Assembly (NCBI RefSeq): GCF_020423045.1
Contig: NZ_CP081943.1
Coordinates: forward strand, 682,001-746,000
Reading direction: 5' to 3'
Source: Pseudomonas sp. MM213
Lineage (GTDB): Bacteria > Pseudomonadota > Gammaproteobacteria > Pseudomonadales > Pseudomonadaceae
DNA length: 64,000 bases
Shown: positions 26,458 through 34,834 of the stretch, piece after piece
Layout of the letters: every line of letters starts with the position of its first letter
How positions within the stretch are numbered: the stretch's first letter is position 1
Made by a program: the position numbers and the translations under genes
Notes under the pieces: model-generated
Seen by the model: the letters and a program-made list of their open reading frames with translations, nothing else
Told to the model about the DNA's origin: nothing
Databases searched by the model: none

Positions 26458-26939
26458 TCCTCTTCGCCCCACGAACTGTAGCCGGAGGTTTTTGCCAAGT
26501 GGTGGGTCCAGGTGATGTCGCGGTAACGAATGGCCACCAGTTCCTGGGGCTCTGCATCGTTTTGAAAAATGGCATGAGGCACTTCAAGCGTCAGGTCGGC
26601 AATGACCCCGCCATTGATCGACACGGTGAAAAACTTTTCCTGCATGCCAAAGGACGACACGCGATAAAAGCTGATCGTGCAGTTGATTTCTTCCCGGTTT
26701 GAAAGCGCTTGAGCGAGCAGCGGTGATGACTTGTCGACGGCTTTGGTAACGATGATCGGGCTGTGGGTCGATTTATTGATATCGCCGATATTGGTCATGT
26801 TGTGGCTGTAGGACAGCACCATGATCTCGTCTGTGTGTGCGGCCTGGTATTTGTTGCCAATAGAGGCCTGGGTTGAACAGCCCGCTGAAATCATTCCTTG
26901 AGCTTTACCGTTTATGGTCATGTAACCGTGATTAGCCAT
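26454..26939 (-). CDS. hcp: Type VI secretion tube protein Hcp
   Basis: A 161-residue protein beginning MANHGYMTINGKAQGMISAG, with CSTQASIGNKYQ and DEIMVLSYSHNM, as in the Hcp1 family. Hcp hexamers form the inner tube and bind small effectors in their lumen. The start at 26939 has ribosome site AAGGAG. It heads the operon hcp - effector - immunity. No sheath, baseplate or ClpV genes are in the window, so this is an orphan hcp island relying on a T6SS elsewhere. Confidence 0.9.
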   Translation of the reverse strand: MANHGYMTINGKAQGMISAGCSTQASIGNKYQAAHTDEIMVLSYSHNMTNIGDINKSTHSPIIVTKAVDKSSPLLAQALSNREEINCTISFYRVSSFGMQEKFFTVSINGGVIADLTLEVPHAIFQNDAEPQELVAIRYRDITWTHHLAKTSGYSSWGEEE

Positions 26940-27020
26940 GCAAACCACTCCTTGTAGTCAGGAGGGCAGTCTATTCAGAAGTTGTAAGCAGTTATGTAGT
27001 CCGATTCCGAAAATACGTTC

Positions 27021-27056
27021 TGCACAAATCGGATAAAGGTCTGCACCCAGCGGATA
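27021..27056 (+). promoter_or_regulatory. BenR operator and promoter of benABC
   Basis: Two direct repeats TGCA-N6-GGATA, at 27021-27035 and 27042-27056, are 21 bp apart, exactly the XylS/BenR site geometry of Pm and PbenA. A TAGCAT -10-like element follows at 27078-27083. Confidence 0.85.
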
Positions 27057-27120
27057 GTCCACCCCATTGCCCCGTCCTAGCATGAGCCTTGCCTGAACAA
27101 TAACAATGGAGGCGGCGGCC

Positions 27121-28482
27121 ATGACCCTGCGACCCGAATATCTTCAATCCCTGCTCGAGGACGATCCAGAACAAGGCATCTACCGCTGCAAGCGCGAGAT
27201 GTTCACTGACCCGCGGCTGTTCGACCTTGAGATGGAACACATCTTCGAAGGCAACTGGCTGTACCTGGCGCACGAAAGCCAGATCCCCAACAAAAACGAT
27301 TTCTACACCACCACCATGGGGCGCCAGTCGATCTTCATCGCGCGCAACAAGGACGGTGAGCTGAACGCCTTTATCAACGCCTGCAGTCACCGTGGCGCGA
27401 TGCTTTGCCGACACAAGTCCGGCAACAAAAGCTCGTACACCTGCCCATTTCATGGCTGGACCTTCAACAACTCCGGCAAACTGCTGAAGGTCAAAGACCC
27501 GGCAGCGGCCGGCTACCCGGCGAGCTTCAACTGCGAAGGCTCCCACGACCTGACCAAAGTCGCCCGTTTCGAATCCTATCGCGGCTTCCTGTTCGGCAGC
27601 CTCAAGGCTGATGTGGTGCCGCTGGTTGAGCATTTGGGCGAGTCGGCGAAGATCATCGACATGATCGTCGACCAGTCCGCCGACGGCCTGGAAGTGCTGC
27701 GCGGTTCGTCCAGCTACATCTACGAAGGCAACTGGAAACTCACCGCCGAAAACGGCGCCGACGGTTACCACGTCAGCTCGGTGCACTGGAACTACGCCGC
27801 CACCCAGAACCAGCGCAAACAGCGCGAGGCCGGCGACACCAACCCGACCATGAGCGCCGGCAGCTGGGCCAAGCAGGGCGGTGGTTTCTACTCGTTCGAA
27901 AAAGGCCACATGCTGCTCTGGACCCGTTGGGCCAACCCGGAGGACCGTCCGCTGTACGAACGTCGCGATGAGCTGGCCAAGGACTTCGGCAAGGCCCGCG
28001 CCGACTGGATGATCGAAAATTCGCGCAACCTGTGCCTGTACCCGAACGTGTACCTGATGGACCAGTTCAGCTCGCAGATCCGCATCGCCCGGCCGATCTC
28101 GGTCAACCGCACGGAAATCACCATTTACTGCATCGCCCCCAAAGGCGAAAGCGATCACGCGCGTTCGAGCCGGATTCGTCAGTACGAGGACTTCTTCAAC
28201 GTCAGCGGCATGGCCACCCCGGACGATCTGGAAGAGTTCCGCTCCTGCCAGACCGGTTACCAGGGCAGCGTGACCGCCTGGAACGACATGTCCCGTGGCG
28301 CCGAGCACTGGGTCGAAGGCGCCGATGAGGCGGCGAAGGAAATTGACCTGCATCCGTTGCTCAGCGGTGTGCGCACCGAGGACGAAGGCCTGTTCGTGTT
28401 GCAGCACAAGTATTGGCAGCAAACCATGCTCAAGGCCCTGGCTGCCGAGCAATCGAAGCTGATTGCCGTGGAGACCGTGTAA
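27121..28482 (+). CDS. benA: Benzoate 1,2-dioxygenase large (alpha) subunit
   Basis: A 453-residue Rieske oxygenase. The 2Fe-2S centre is Cys88-x-His90 ... Cys108-x2-His111 (CSHRG and CPFHGW). The mononuclear iron site includes [15 protein letters not shown]. With BenB it converts benzoate to a cis-dihydrodiol carboxylate. The start at 27121 follows a GGAGG ribosome site. The stop overlaps the benB start by one base. Induced by BenR with benzoate, judging from the operator. Confidence 0.97.
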   Translation: MTLRPEYLQSLLEDDPEQGIYRCKREMFTDPRLFDLEMEHIFEGNWLYLAHESQIPNKNDFYTTTMGRQSIFIARNKDGELNAFINACSHRGAMLCRHKSGNKSSYTCPFHGWTFNNSGKLLKVKDPAAAGYPASFNCEGSHDLTKVARFESYRGFLFGSLKADVVPLVEHLGESAKIIDMIVDQSADGLEVLRGSSSYIYEGNWKLTAENGADGYHVSSVHWNYAATQNQRKQREAGDTNPTMSAGSWAKQGGGFYSFEKGHMLLWTRWANPEDRPLYERRDELAKDFGKARADWMIENSRNLCLYPNVYLMDQFSSQIRIARPISVNRTEITIYCIAPKGESDHARSSRIRQYEDFFNVSGMATPDDLEEFRSCQTGYQGSVTAWNDMSRGAEHWVEGADEAAKEIDLHPLLSGVRTEDEGLFVLQHKYWQQTMLKALAAEQSKLIAVETV

Positions 28483-28970
28483 TGACCATCACCTATGAAA
28501 CCGTGCGCGACTTCCTCTACCGCGAAGCGCGCTACCTCGATGATCGGCTATGGGACGAATGGCTGGAGTTGTACGCCACGGATGCGACGTTCTGGATGCC
28601 GTCCTGGGACGACAACGACGAACTGACCGAAGACCCGCAACGGGAAATCTCGCTGATCTGGTACGGCAACCGCACGGGGCTGGAAGACCGCATCTTCCGC
28701 ATCAAGACCGAGCGTTCCAGCGCCACCGTGCCGGACACCCGCACCTCGCACAACATCAGCAACATCGAGCTGCTGGAACAGGCGGACGGCCTGTGCAAGG
28801 TGCGCTTCAACTGGCACACCTTGAGCTTTCGCTACAAGACCGTCGACAGCTATTTCGGCAGCAGTTTCTACACCCTCGATATGCGCGGTGAAAACCCGCT
28901 GATCAAGGCCAAGAAAGTGATCCTGAAGAACGACTACGTTCGCCAGGTCATCGATGTTTACCACCTGTGA
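28482..28970 (+). CDS. benB: Benzoate 1,2-dioxygenase small (beta) subunit
   Basis: A 162-residue protein, [20 protein letters not shown] and onward, matching the beta subunits of ring-hydroxylating dioxygenases (cystatin-like fold). It packs with BenA in an alpha3-beta3 hexamer. TAATG overlap with benA implies translational coupling. Confidence 0.96.
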   Translation: MTITYETVRDFLYREARYLDDRLWDEWLELYATDATFWMPSWDDNDELTEDPQREISLIWYGNRTGLEDRIFRIKTERSSATVPDTRTSHNISNIELLEQADGLCKVRFNWHTLSFRYKTVDSYFGSSFYTLDMRGENPLIKAKKVILKNDYVRQVIDVYHL

Positions 28971-28980
28971 GGCGGCCGTC

Positions 28981-29994
28981 ATGACTCATTCCATCGCATT
29001 TAATTTCGAAGACGGCGTCACCCGTTTCATCGACGCCAACGCCGGCGAAACCGTGGCCGACGCCGCGTACCGCCAAGGCATCAACATTCCGCTGGATTGC
29101 CGCGACGGCGCCTGCGGCACGTGCAAGTGTTTCGCCGAGGTCGGCAGTTACGACCTGGGCGAGGAATACATCGAGGACGCGCTCACGGCGGAGGAAGCCG
29201 AGCAGGGTTTTGTCCTGACCTGCCAGATGCGCGCCCAGAGCGATTGCGTGGTGCGGGTGCCGGCCTCCTCGGAAGTCTGCCGCACCCAGCAGGCCAGTTT
29301 TGAAGCGACCATCAGCGCCGTGCGCCAGCTGTCCGACAGCACCATCGCACTGTCGATCAAGGGCGATGCCCTGAGCAAACTGGCGTTCCTGCCAGGGCAG
29401 TACGTGAACCTCGGGGTTCCCGGCAGCGAGCAGACCCGCGCTTATTCGTTCAGCTCGTTGCAGCGTGATGGCGAGGTCAGTTTCCTGATTCGCAATGTGC
29501 CTGGTGGTTTGATGAGCAGCTTCCTCACCGGCATGGCCAAGGCCGGCGACAGCATGAGCCTGGCCGGGCCGCTGGGCAGTTTTTATCTGCGCGACATCCG
29601 TCGGCCGTTGTTGCTGCTGGCCGGTGGTACGGGGCTTGCGCCATTCACCGCGATGCTGGAAAAAATCGCCGAGCAGGGCAGTGAACATCCGCTGCATTTG
29701 ATCTACGGCGTGACCAACGATTTCGACCTGGTGGAAATGGATCGGCTGGAAGCCTTCGCCGCGCGAATCCCGAATTTCAGCTTCAGCGCCTGCGTGGCCA
29801 GCCCCGATAGCCAGCACCCGCTCAAGGGCTACGTGACACAGCACATCGAGCCCAAACACTTGAACGAGGGCGACGTCGATGTGTACCTGTGCGGCCCGCC
29901 GCCGATGGTCGAGGCGGTCAGCCAGTACATTCGCGAGCAAGGCATTGCGCCGGTGAATTTCTACTACGAAAAATTCGCTGCCAGCGCGGCATAA
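28981..29994 (+). CDS. benC: Benzoate dioxygenase electron transfer component
   Basis: A 337-residue reductase with an N-terminal plant-type 2Fe-2S domain (Cys40, Cys45, Cys48, Cys81 in CRDGACGTCKC and VLTCQM), then an FAD domain (RAYSFSSL) and an NAD-binding domain (LLAGGTGLAPF, YLCGPPPMVEA). It passes electrons from NADH to the BenA Rieske centre. It begins 10 bp after benB. A REP pair separates it from benD. Confidence 0.96.
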   Translation: MTHSIAFNFEDGVTRFIDANAGETVADAAYRQGINIPLDCRDGACGTCKCFAEVGSYDLGEEYIEDALTAEEAEQGFVLTCQMRAQSDCVVRVPASSEVCRTQQASFEATISAVRQLSDSTIALSIKGDALSKLAFLPGQYVNLGVPGSEQTRAYSFSSLQRDGEVSFLIRNVPGGLMSSFLTGMAKAGDSMSLAGPLGSFYLRDIRRPLLLLAGGTGLAPFTAMLEKIAEQGSEHPLHLIYGVTNDFDLVEMDRLEAFAARIPNFSFSACVASPDSQHPLKGYVTQHIEPKHLNEGDVDVYLCGPPPMVEAVSQYIREQGIAPVNFYYEKFAASAA

Positions 29995-30013
29995 AACTGT
30001 GTGACCACGTCCC

Positions 30014-30117
30014 CCTGTAGGAGCTGGCTTGCCAGCGATGGACGTTAACGATAACGCGTTTTTACAGGACTAATGCGGTGCCTGTGCGTCCATCGCTGGC
30101 AAGCCAGCTCCTACAGG
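30014..30117. repeat. REP pair E between benC and benD
   Basis: Inverted units TGTAGGAGCTGGCTTGCCAGCG and its complement within the 152-bp benC-benD gap. It could stabilise benABC mRNA relative to benD. Confidence 0.9.
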
Positions 30118-30146
30118 TCTAGAGCTATTTTAGATTCGAGGCAGGT

Positions 30147-30920
30147 ATGAACAGATTTCACGAAAAAGTCGCGTTGATCACCGGTGCCGCCCAAGGTATC
30201 GGCCGGCGTGTTGCCGAGCGCATGGCGGCGGAAGGGGCGCGCTTGATTCTGGTCGACCGCTCCGAGCTGGTGTTTGAAGTGCAGCAGCAATTGGGGAAGG
30301 ACAGCCAGGTGCTCGCGCTGACTGCCGATCTTGAGCAATACGGCGAATGCAACCGTGTGATGCAAACTGCCGTCGAGCGCTTCGGTCGTCTCGACATCCT
30401 CATCAACAATGTCGGCGGGACGATCTGGGCCAAACCGTTCGAACACTACGAAGCCGAGCAGATCGAGGCCGAAGTCCGCCGCTCGCTGTTCCCGACGTTA
30501 TGGTGCTGCCATGCGGCGCTGCCGTTCATGCTGGAGCAGGGCAGCGGCGCCATCGTCAACGTCTCGTCCATCGCCACGCGCAGCATCAACCGTGTGCCGT
30601 ACGGTGCGGCGAAGGGCGGGGTGAATGCGCTGACCGCGTGCCTGGCGTTCGAAACCGCCGGTCGCGGCGTGCGGGTCAATGCCACGGCGCCCGGTGGCAC
30701 TGAAGCGCCGCCGCGAGTGATTCCGCGCAACAGCGCCGAACAGAGCGCCGAAGAAAAAGTGTGGTACCAGCAGATCGTCGACCAGACGCTCGACAGCAGT
30801 TTGATGAAGCGCTATGGCACGCTGGATGAGCAGGCAGGCGCTATTCTGTTTCTGGCCAGCGACGAAGCGTCCTATATCACCGGCATGATCATGCCGGTGG
30901 GTGGTGGCGACCAGGGCTGA
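30147..30920 (+). CDS. benD: Benzoate cis-diol dehydrogenase
   Basis: A 257-residue short-chain dehydrogenase: NAD motif TGAAQGIG, NNVGG, and the catalytic Ser in VNVSSIATRS with Tyr-x3-Lys in VPYGAAKGG. It oxidises and decarboxylates the benzoate cis-diol to catechol, which CatA consumes. It starts 29 bp after the REP pair with ribosome site GAGGCAGG. The ben transporter gene benK does not follow. Confidence 0.96.
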   Translation: MNRFHEKVALITGAAQGIGRRVAERMAAEGARLILVDRSELVFEVQQQLGKDSQVLALTADLEQYGECNRVMQTAVERFGRLDILINNVGGTIWAKPFEHYEAEQIEAEVRRSLFPTLWCCHAALPFMLEQGSGAIVNVSSIATRSINRVPYGAAKGGVNALTACLAFETAGRGVRVNATAPGGTEAPPRVIPRNSAEQSAEEKVWYQQIVDQTLDSSLMKRYGTLDEQAGAILFLASDEASYITGMIMPVGGGDQG

Positions 30921-30959
30921 CAGCGTTCGCCAACAACCCCATCAAACGGAGTCAACGTG

Positions 30960-31658
30960 ATGAGTGAAAAACCCACGATCGTGCTGGTCCATGGTTTTTG
31001 GGGCGGTGCCGCCCACTGGAACAAGGTTATCGCCGAACTGCTGAAAAAGGGCTACACCCGCATCCGCGCGGTCGAGATGCCGCTCACGTCGTTGGCCGAT
31101 GATGCCGAGCGCACGCGCAAAATGGTCGCGCAAGAGGCGGGGCCGGTGCTGTTGGTGGGGCATTCCTATGGCGGTGCGGTCATCACTGAGGCCGGCGATC
31201 AAGCGAATGTCGTGGGTCTGGTGTACATCGCCGCGTTCGCGCCGGATGCGGGTGAAAGTCCCGGCGCCATCACTCAACGGCATCCGCCCGTTGCCGCAGC
31301 GAACCTGGCCCCCGACAGTGATGGTTATTTGTGGGTCAAACCGGAGCTTTACCACGAAAGCTTCTGCCAGGACCTGCCCGCAACCGAAGGATTGGTCATG
31401 GGCATCACCCAAAAAGCCCCCTTGGCCGGCACGTTTGGCGATGCAATCACTACGGTGGCGTGGAAGAACAAACCGTCGTGGTATCAGGTGTCGACCGACG
31501 ACCGGATGATCGCGCCGCAAAATCAGCAGTGGATGGCGGGGCGGTTGAACGCCAAAGAGATCCTGACGTTGCACGCAAGTCACGCGTCCCTTGCCTCGAT
31601 GCCGGTCGAAGTGGCGGCGTTTATCGACAAGGCGGCAACGGCAGTGGCCAAGGCCTGA
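30960..31658 (+). CDS. Alpha/beta hydrolase (esterase-like)
   Basis: A 232-residue cytoplasmic hydrolase: HGFWGG oxyanion region, nucleophile VGHSYGG (Ser), acid in VSTDDRMIAPQ, and His in ASHASLAS. This set is common in EstC/salicylate-esterase-like proteins often annotated as signal-peptide-free hydrolases. A GTG at 30957 directly precedes the ATG at 30960; GGAG fits the latter. It lies 39 bp after benD and could be read through from the ben operon, but a role in benzoate catabolism is not evident. Confidence 0.85.
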   Translation: MSEKPTIVLVHGFWGGAAHWNKVIAELLKKGYTRIRAVEMPLTSLADDAERTRKMVAQEAGPVLLVGHSYGGAVITEAGDQANVVGLVYIAAFAPDAGESPGAITQRHPPVAAANLAPDSDGYLWVKPELYHESFCQDLPATEGLVMGITQKAPLAGTFGDAITTVAWKNKPSWYQVSTDDRMIAPQNQQWMAGRLNAKEILTLHASHASLASMPVEVAAFIDKAATAVAKA

Positions 31659-31664
31659 CCCACC

Positions 31665-32027
31665 TTACAGGCGACGCTGAAACGCTCTGACGATTCGCAG
31701 CGTGGCGTCGCTGGTGTTCAGGTTCTGCACGGCGTCCAGCGGATACCACAGGCAATCGAAAATTTCGTTTTGCGGCCGGGCTTCAGACGAATTGAGCACC
31801 GACGCCTCGTAAACGTGGTGTCGGGTGCCACCCGTTTCCAGTTGCATCAGGTACAGCATGTCGTCGACCCCAAGCCCGGTCTCTTCCTGAAGTTCACGCA
31901 TGGCGGCGCCTGCCGCGGTTTCTCCGGGCTCGACCTTTCCGCCGGGCAACGTCCAGCGACACCTTGGCTTGCGCACCAGGAGAACGTGCCGGTCCTGCTC
32001 ACAAATGACGGTTGCGCGTACTTTCAT
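31665..32027 (-). CDS. Nudix hydrolase
   Basis: A 120-residue Nudix protein with the complete box G-x5-E-x7-REU-x-EE-x-GU seen in [20 protein letters not shown] followed by ETGL. It probably hydrolyses a nucleoside diphosphate derivative; the substrate cannot be predicted. It ends 6 bp from the stop of the convergent hydrolase. Confidence 0.88.
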   Translation of the reverse strand: MKVRATVICEQDRHVLLVRKPRCRWTLPGGKVEPGETAAGAAMRELQEETGLGVDDMLYLMQLETGGTRHHVYEASVLNSSEARPQNEIFDCLWYPLDAVQNLNTSDATLRIVRAFQRRL

Positions 32028-32249
32028 GTGTTACCTGAGTGCTTGCTGTCATAAATCAGTAATAAAAATGCAATATTCAGGCCGCCCAAGGCTGCACGGG
32101 CCTCTTGGCTGGTTAGAGGTCTCACAGGGGCTGAAAGTGCAACCGAATGGCGGAATCCTGTCGCGACGTCTGGTCGGCACCTCGGCAAAGGGCGGGTGTA
32201 AGGTAGGCAGGTCAATCCTGGACATCAGTACCGAAAATGGAGGTGACTT

Positions 32250-32453
32250 ATGAGCGTTCCGATGCTGAATAAGATGCACATGAACGGTTATGACGTACTT
32301 AGCGTGAGCAATGGCCCATGGCGGGTGTGCACCCAAGGTGACCAACTGGGCGCTTTTGCCAGCCGGGAAGAGGCACTGGCCTTTGCCGCGGCACTTCCCG
32401 GTTACAAATCCCGGGCCAAAAGGCCGGCAAGCAACCAGACGACGGTTAAGTAA
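32250..32453 (+). CDS. Small conserved protein of unknown function
   Basis: A 67-residue protein with a compact N-terminal domain (SVSNGPWRVCTQGDQLGAFA, SREEALAFAAALPGY) and a basic tail. The pattern resembles the small DUF2188-type fold, but I am not certain. A very good ribosome site (GGAGGTGA) and a terminator 10 bp after the stop support a real monocistronic gene. Confidence 0.68.
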   Translation: MSVPMLNKMHMNGYDVLSVSNGPWRVCTQGDQLGAFASREEALAFAAALPGYKSRAKRPASNQTTVK

Positions 32454-32462
32454 AACGCTTCG

Positions 32463-32487
32463 AGCCCCGGTTTTTTCCGGGGCTTTT
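32463..32487 (+). terminator. Rho-independent terminator
   Basis: GAGCCCCGG-TTTTTT-CCGGGGCTTTTC follows the 67-residue gene. It also faces the end of osmE and may serve both strands. Confidence 0.85.
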
Positions 32488-32496
32488 CATTTGTGT

Positions 32497-32856
32497 TCAG
32501 TAACCGCCGCCACCGCCGCCGGTGCTATGGGAAGATTCCCTGGCTTTTGTTTGCAGGCGGCTCCATTCCGCACAGGTGATGAAGCTCGTGTGGTCGACCT
32601 TGCCCCGGTTATCGAAACTGACGTTGTACGCTTGTTGATGGCCGGCTTTCGTCAGCTTGTAGTCATAGCAAGTGCCAGGCACCGCCGTGCGTTCGGTGAT
32701 GGTGTGAGGCGGCCCGCCGATCTGCTCGACCTGATCCTTGCTCATTCCGGTCTCGACTTTGGCGACCAACGGGAGGTCGCCATAGAGGCGTGATTCAGTG
32801 CTGCAGCCCGCCAGCGCTGCCAGTACGACAACCAGCGCGAATAAAGGCTTGTTCAT
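32497..32856 (-). CDS. osmE: Osmotically inducible lipoprotein OsmE
   Basis: A 119-residue lipoprotein. Its signal ends in LAALAGC (Cys18), followed by an SmpA/OmlA-type (BamE-like) domain with TGMSKDQVEQIGGPP and GTCYDYKLT. The glycine-rich tail (STGGGGGGY) is seen in Pseudomonas homologues. The start at 32856 follows AGGAG; an upstream ATG at 32961 would remove the signal from the N-terminus and is rejected. It is 14 bp after the next gene, so co-transcribed. Confidence 0.88.
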   Translation of the reverse strand: MNKPLFALVVVLAALAGCSTESRLYGDLPLVAKVETGMSKDQVEQIGGPPHTITERTAVPGTCYDYKLTKAGHQQAYNVSFDNRGKVDHTSFITCAEWSRLQTKARESSHSTGGGGGGY

Positions 32857-32870
32857 GGCCGCGCTCCTGT

Positions 32871-33110
32871 TCAGTGAGCTTTGTTGCGACTGATGGCCTT
32901 GGCTTTCACTTCTTCGGCATAGCCTGCCAATCGCTGTTCGTCGCCCTGAAACAGGTCGCACAGCCTCAGCACCGCCTGCGCATCGACATCATTGCCAGAC
33001 AGCTTTAACTGATCTGCCAGGCGTAGAAGCTCGACCGCCGACCACCTCAGGTCCGATGCAACGCTTTGCAGGTCACGTCGAAGTTCGTTTTCAGATTCGT
33101 TGAGCCACAT
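32871..33110 (-). CDS. Hypothetical helical protein upstream of osmE
   Basis: A 79-residue soluble, all-helical protein (MWLNESENELRRDLQSVASD and onward). The ATG at 33110 has GGAG nine bases upstream. The stop lies 14 bp before osmE on the same strand, suggesting an osmotic/stationary-phase operon. No family recognised. Confidence 0.6.
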   Translation of the reverse strand: MWLNESENELRRDLQSVASDLRWSAVELLRLADQLKLSGNDVDAQAVLRLCDLFQGDEQRLAGYAEEVKAKAISRNKAH

Positions 33111-33280
33111 GACGATCTCCAGAAAACCTCTGCTACGAAATTTTAGTCCCATTTCCCTGGACAGGGCGTTTTGTTCGTCCGAACTGCCAATGCTGCCTTT
33201 GGTCGGGAAGATGCACGCGAGCGAAAAGATTTGCTGTCGTATTGAAGTGGCGAATTTCCGCCGGGGCGAGGCAATTTCAA

Positions 33281-33499
33281 ATGACGACGACCGATGACTT
33301 CAGGGTTCACGCGCATGAGCTGATGGTCGATCTGGACGCAGCGACCACGGAGATGATGAAGCTGATTTCCGCTCATCAACTCAGCGGCCCGGAATGGGAG
33401 CGGGTCACTCAATGGCAGCACGAAGCGTATGAGCGATGGATGACTTTCCTGAACGAGCGGCCCGCTGCGCATCCCGGCCAGAACACCGAAAAACGCTGA
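33281..33499 (+). CDS. Hypothetical small protein
   Basis: A 72-residue soluble protein starting MTTTDDFRVHAHELMVDLDA. The start at 33281 follows GAGG; an upstream in-frame ATG at 33242 is less likely. It is Trp-rich in the middle (EWERVTQWQHEAYERWM) and helical. No known family. Confidence 0.55.
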   Translation: MTTTDDFRVHAHELMVDLDAATTEMMKLISAHQLSGPEWERVTQWQHEAYERWMTFLNERPAAHPGQNTEKR

Positions 33500-33568
33500 G
33501 AAAGGCTCAATGAATGGATGTCTGCAAGACGACGCGCTACATTTCCTTTTTTTGAATAGGGGGGCGTC

Positions 33569-33904
33569 ATGCGGACGTTGATTGCGGGAGTCGTGGTGGC
33601 GTTACTGGCGGGGTGTTCCTTGCCTGCGTCGCTGGTGCCGGGTGAGCCGAATGTCAGCAAATACAGTGAGAAGGCGCCGAAGGAGTATGCCGCCTGCGTA
33701 TTGCCGGCGTGGCAGAAAGAGATTTCCAATACGACTCAAACGCCGATTTCCAATGGCTACCGGATCAAGGCGCCGAGCATCATCACGGCCGACGAAATTC
33801 TGGATATCGTGAAATCGAAAGACGGCAGCCGGGTTTCGCTGTATCAAGGGCCGCCATGGGCCAAGTCAGGCGCACTGCGTCAGGCAGTTCGGGACTGTTT
33901 ATAG
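33569..33904 (+). CDS. Hypothetical lipoprotein
   Basis: A 111-residue protein with a lipoprotein signal (IAGVVVALLAGC, Cys16) and a mature domain with two further cysteines (YAACVLPAW and the C-terminal RDCL), which may form a disulfide. Role unknown. The run GGGGGG before the ATG is a plausible ribosome site. Confidence 0.65.
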   Translation: MRTLIAGVVVALLAGCSLPASLVPGEPNVSKYSEKAPKEYAACVLPAWQKEISNTTQTPISNGYRIKAPSIITADEILDIVKSKDGSRVSLYQGPPWAKSGALRQAVRDCL

Positions 33905-33921
33905 CGGCGTTTGATGGATCG

Positions 33922-33992
33922 CCATCGCCAGCAAGCCGGCTCCTACAAGGACACCGCAATTTCCTGTAGGAGCCGGCTTGCTGGCGATGGCG
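33922..33992. repeat. REP pair F
   Basis: GCCATCGCCAGCAAGCCGGC... facing TGTAGGAGCCGGCTTGCTGG between the convergent lipoprotein and Rrf2 genes. Confidence 0.9.
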
Positions 33993-34010
33993 TCAGTCGC
34001 CAAACACATT

Positions 34011-34568
34011 TCAAATGTTGGTAACCGCAATGGTCTGCTCGTCAGCGGCCGGGGCAGCGCTTTTCTTGTCCCGGCGATCACTCATCCAGTTATCAACCTG
34101 AGCACTGAACTCCGAGGGCGCCTTTCGTCCGACTTTCCTGGCGAGATCCAGGATGGTCTGCTGGGCGAGGGCATCTTCCATGCGTTTCTGCGCCGTCATC
34201 ATGACCGCATGGACCGAGCAATGGCCTGACACCGCCCAATCCGGGGCGGAACCTTCGAACAGGGCGCAACGCCCGCGAATTTCCCGGCAATCGAAAATCA
34301 GCTTTTGGCCGTCGATGGCATTGACGATATCGAGCACGCTGATTTCGTCGGAGGGCCGGGCCAGCTTGAATCCGCCGCGCACGCCTTCAGTGGCGACCAC
34401 CAGTTTTGCCTTGGCCAGTTTGGTGAAAATTTTCGCCAGATAGTCCAGTGGCACGCCTTGCAGTTCTGCGAGGTCACGCACGCTCGCCTCACGGGTGTCG
34501 CCGCAATTGCCCACCAGGAAAATCAGGCAATGAATGCCGTACTCAACGCCAGCGCTGTAAAGAGACAT
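34011..34568 (-). CDS. Rrf2-family regulator with three conserved cysteines
   Basis: A 185-residue Rrf2 regulator. The winged HTH lies at residues about 25-70 (ASVRDLAELQGVPLDYLAKI). The iron-sulfur type cysteines are Cys94, Cys101 and Cys117 (FDCREIRGRC and SGHCSVH), as in NsrR/IscR-like members, so it may sense nitric oxide or redox stress through a 2Fe-2S or 4Fe-4S cluster. It has a C-terminal extension of about 40 residues (RRDKKSAAPAADEQ) not typical of NsrR. It is divergent from the NADH dehydrogenase-like gene, a probable target. Confidence 0.87.
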   Translation of the reverse strand: MSLYSAGVEYGIHCLIFLVGNCGDTREASVRDLAELQGVPLDYLAKIFTKLAKAKLVVATEGVRGGFKLARPSDEISVLDIVNAIDGQKLIFDCREIRGRCALFEGSAPDWAVSGHCSVHAVMMTAQKRMEDALAQQTILDLARKVGRKAPSEFSAQVDNWMSDRRDKKSAAPAADEQTIAVTNI

Positions 34569-34834
34569 TTGGATCTCCGACTAATCTTGTCGCAAATGTT
34601 AGCAGCTGAAGGTTAGGCAGGCAACGAATCCCGTCGGCGCATCTCTCTGTGCATTACCCCTTGTGCGTGGGTAAAGGCTCTCTCGGTCGAGCCATCGAAC
34701 CTTTCGATGGCAACCATCAGAAAAAACCGATTGCGTTAATTAACTAGGATCAATACAGTCGTAGTTGTTCGGTCGGCACTGGCAAGCGCACGACCTCTAC
34801 GAATTCATTGATCGGCCTTCTCACGGAGTTAAAG

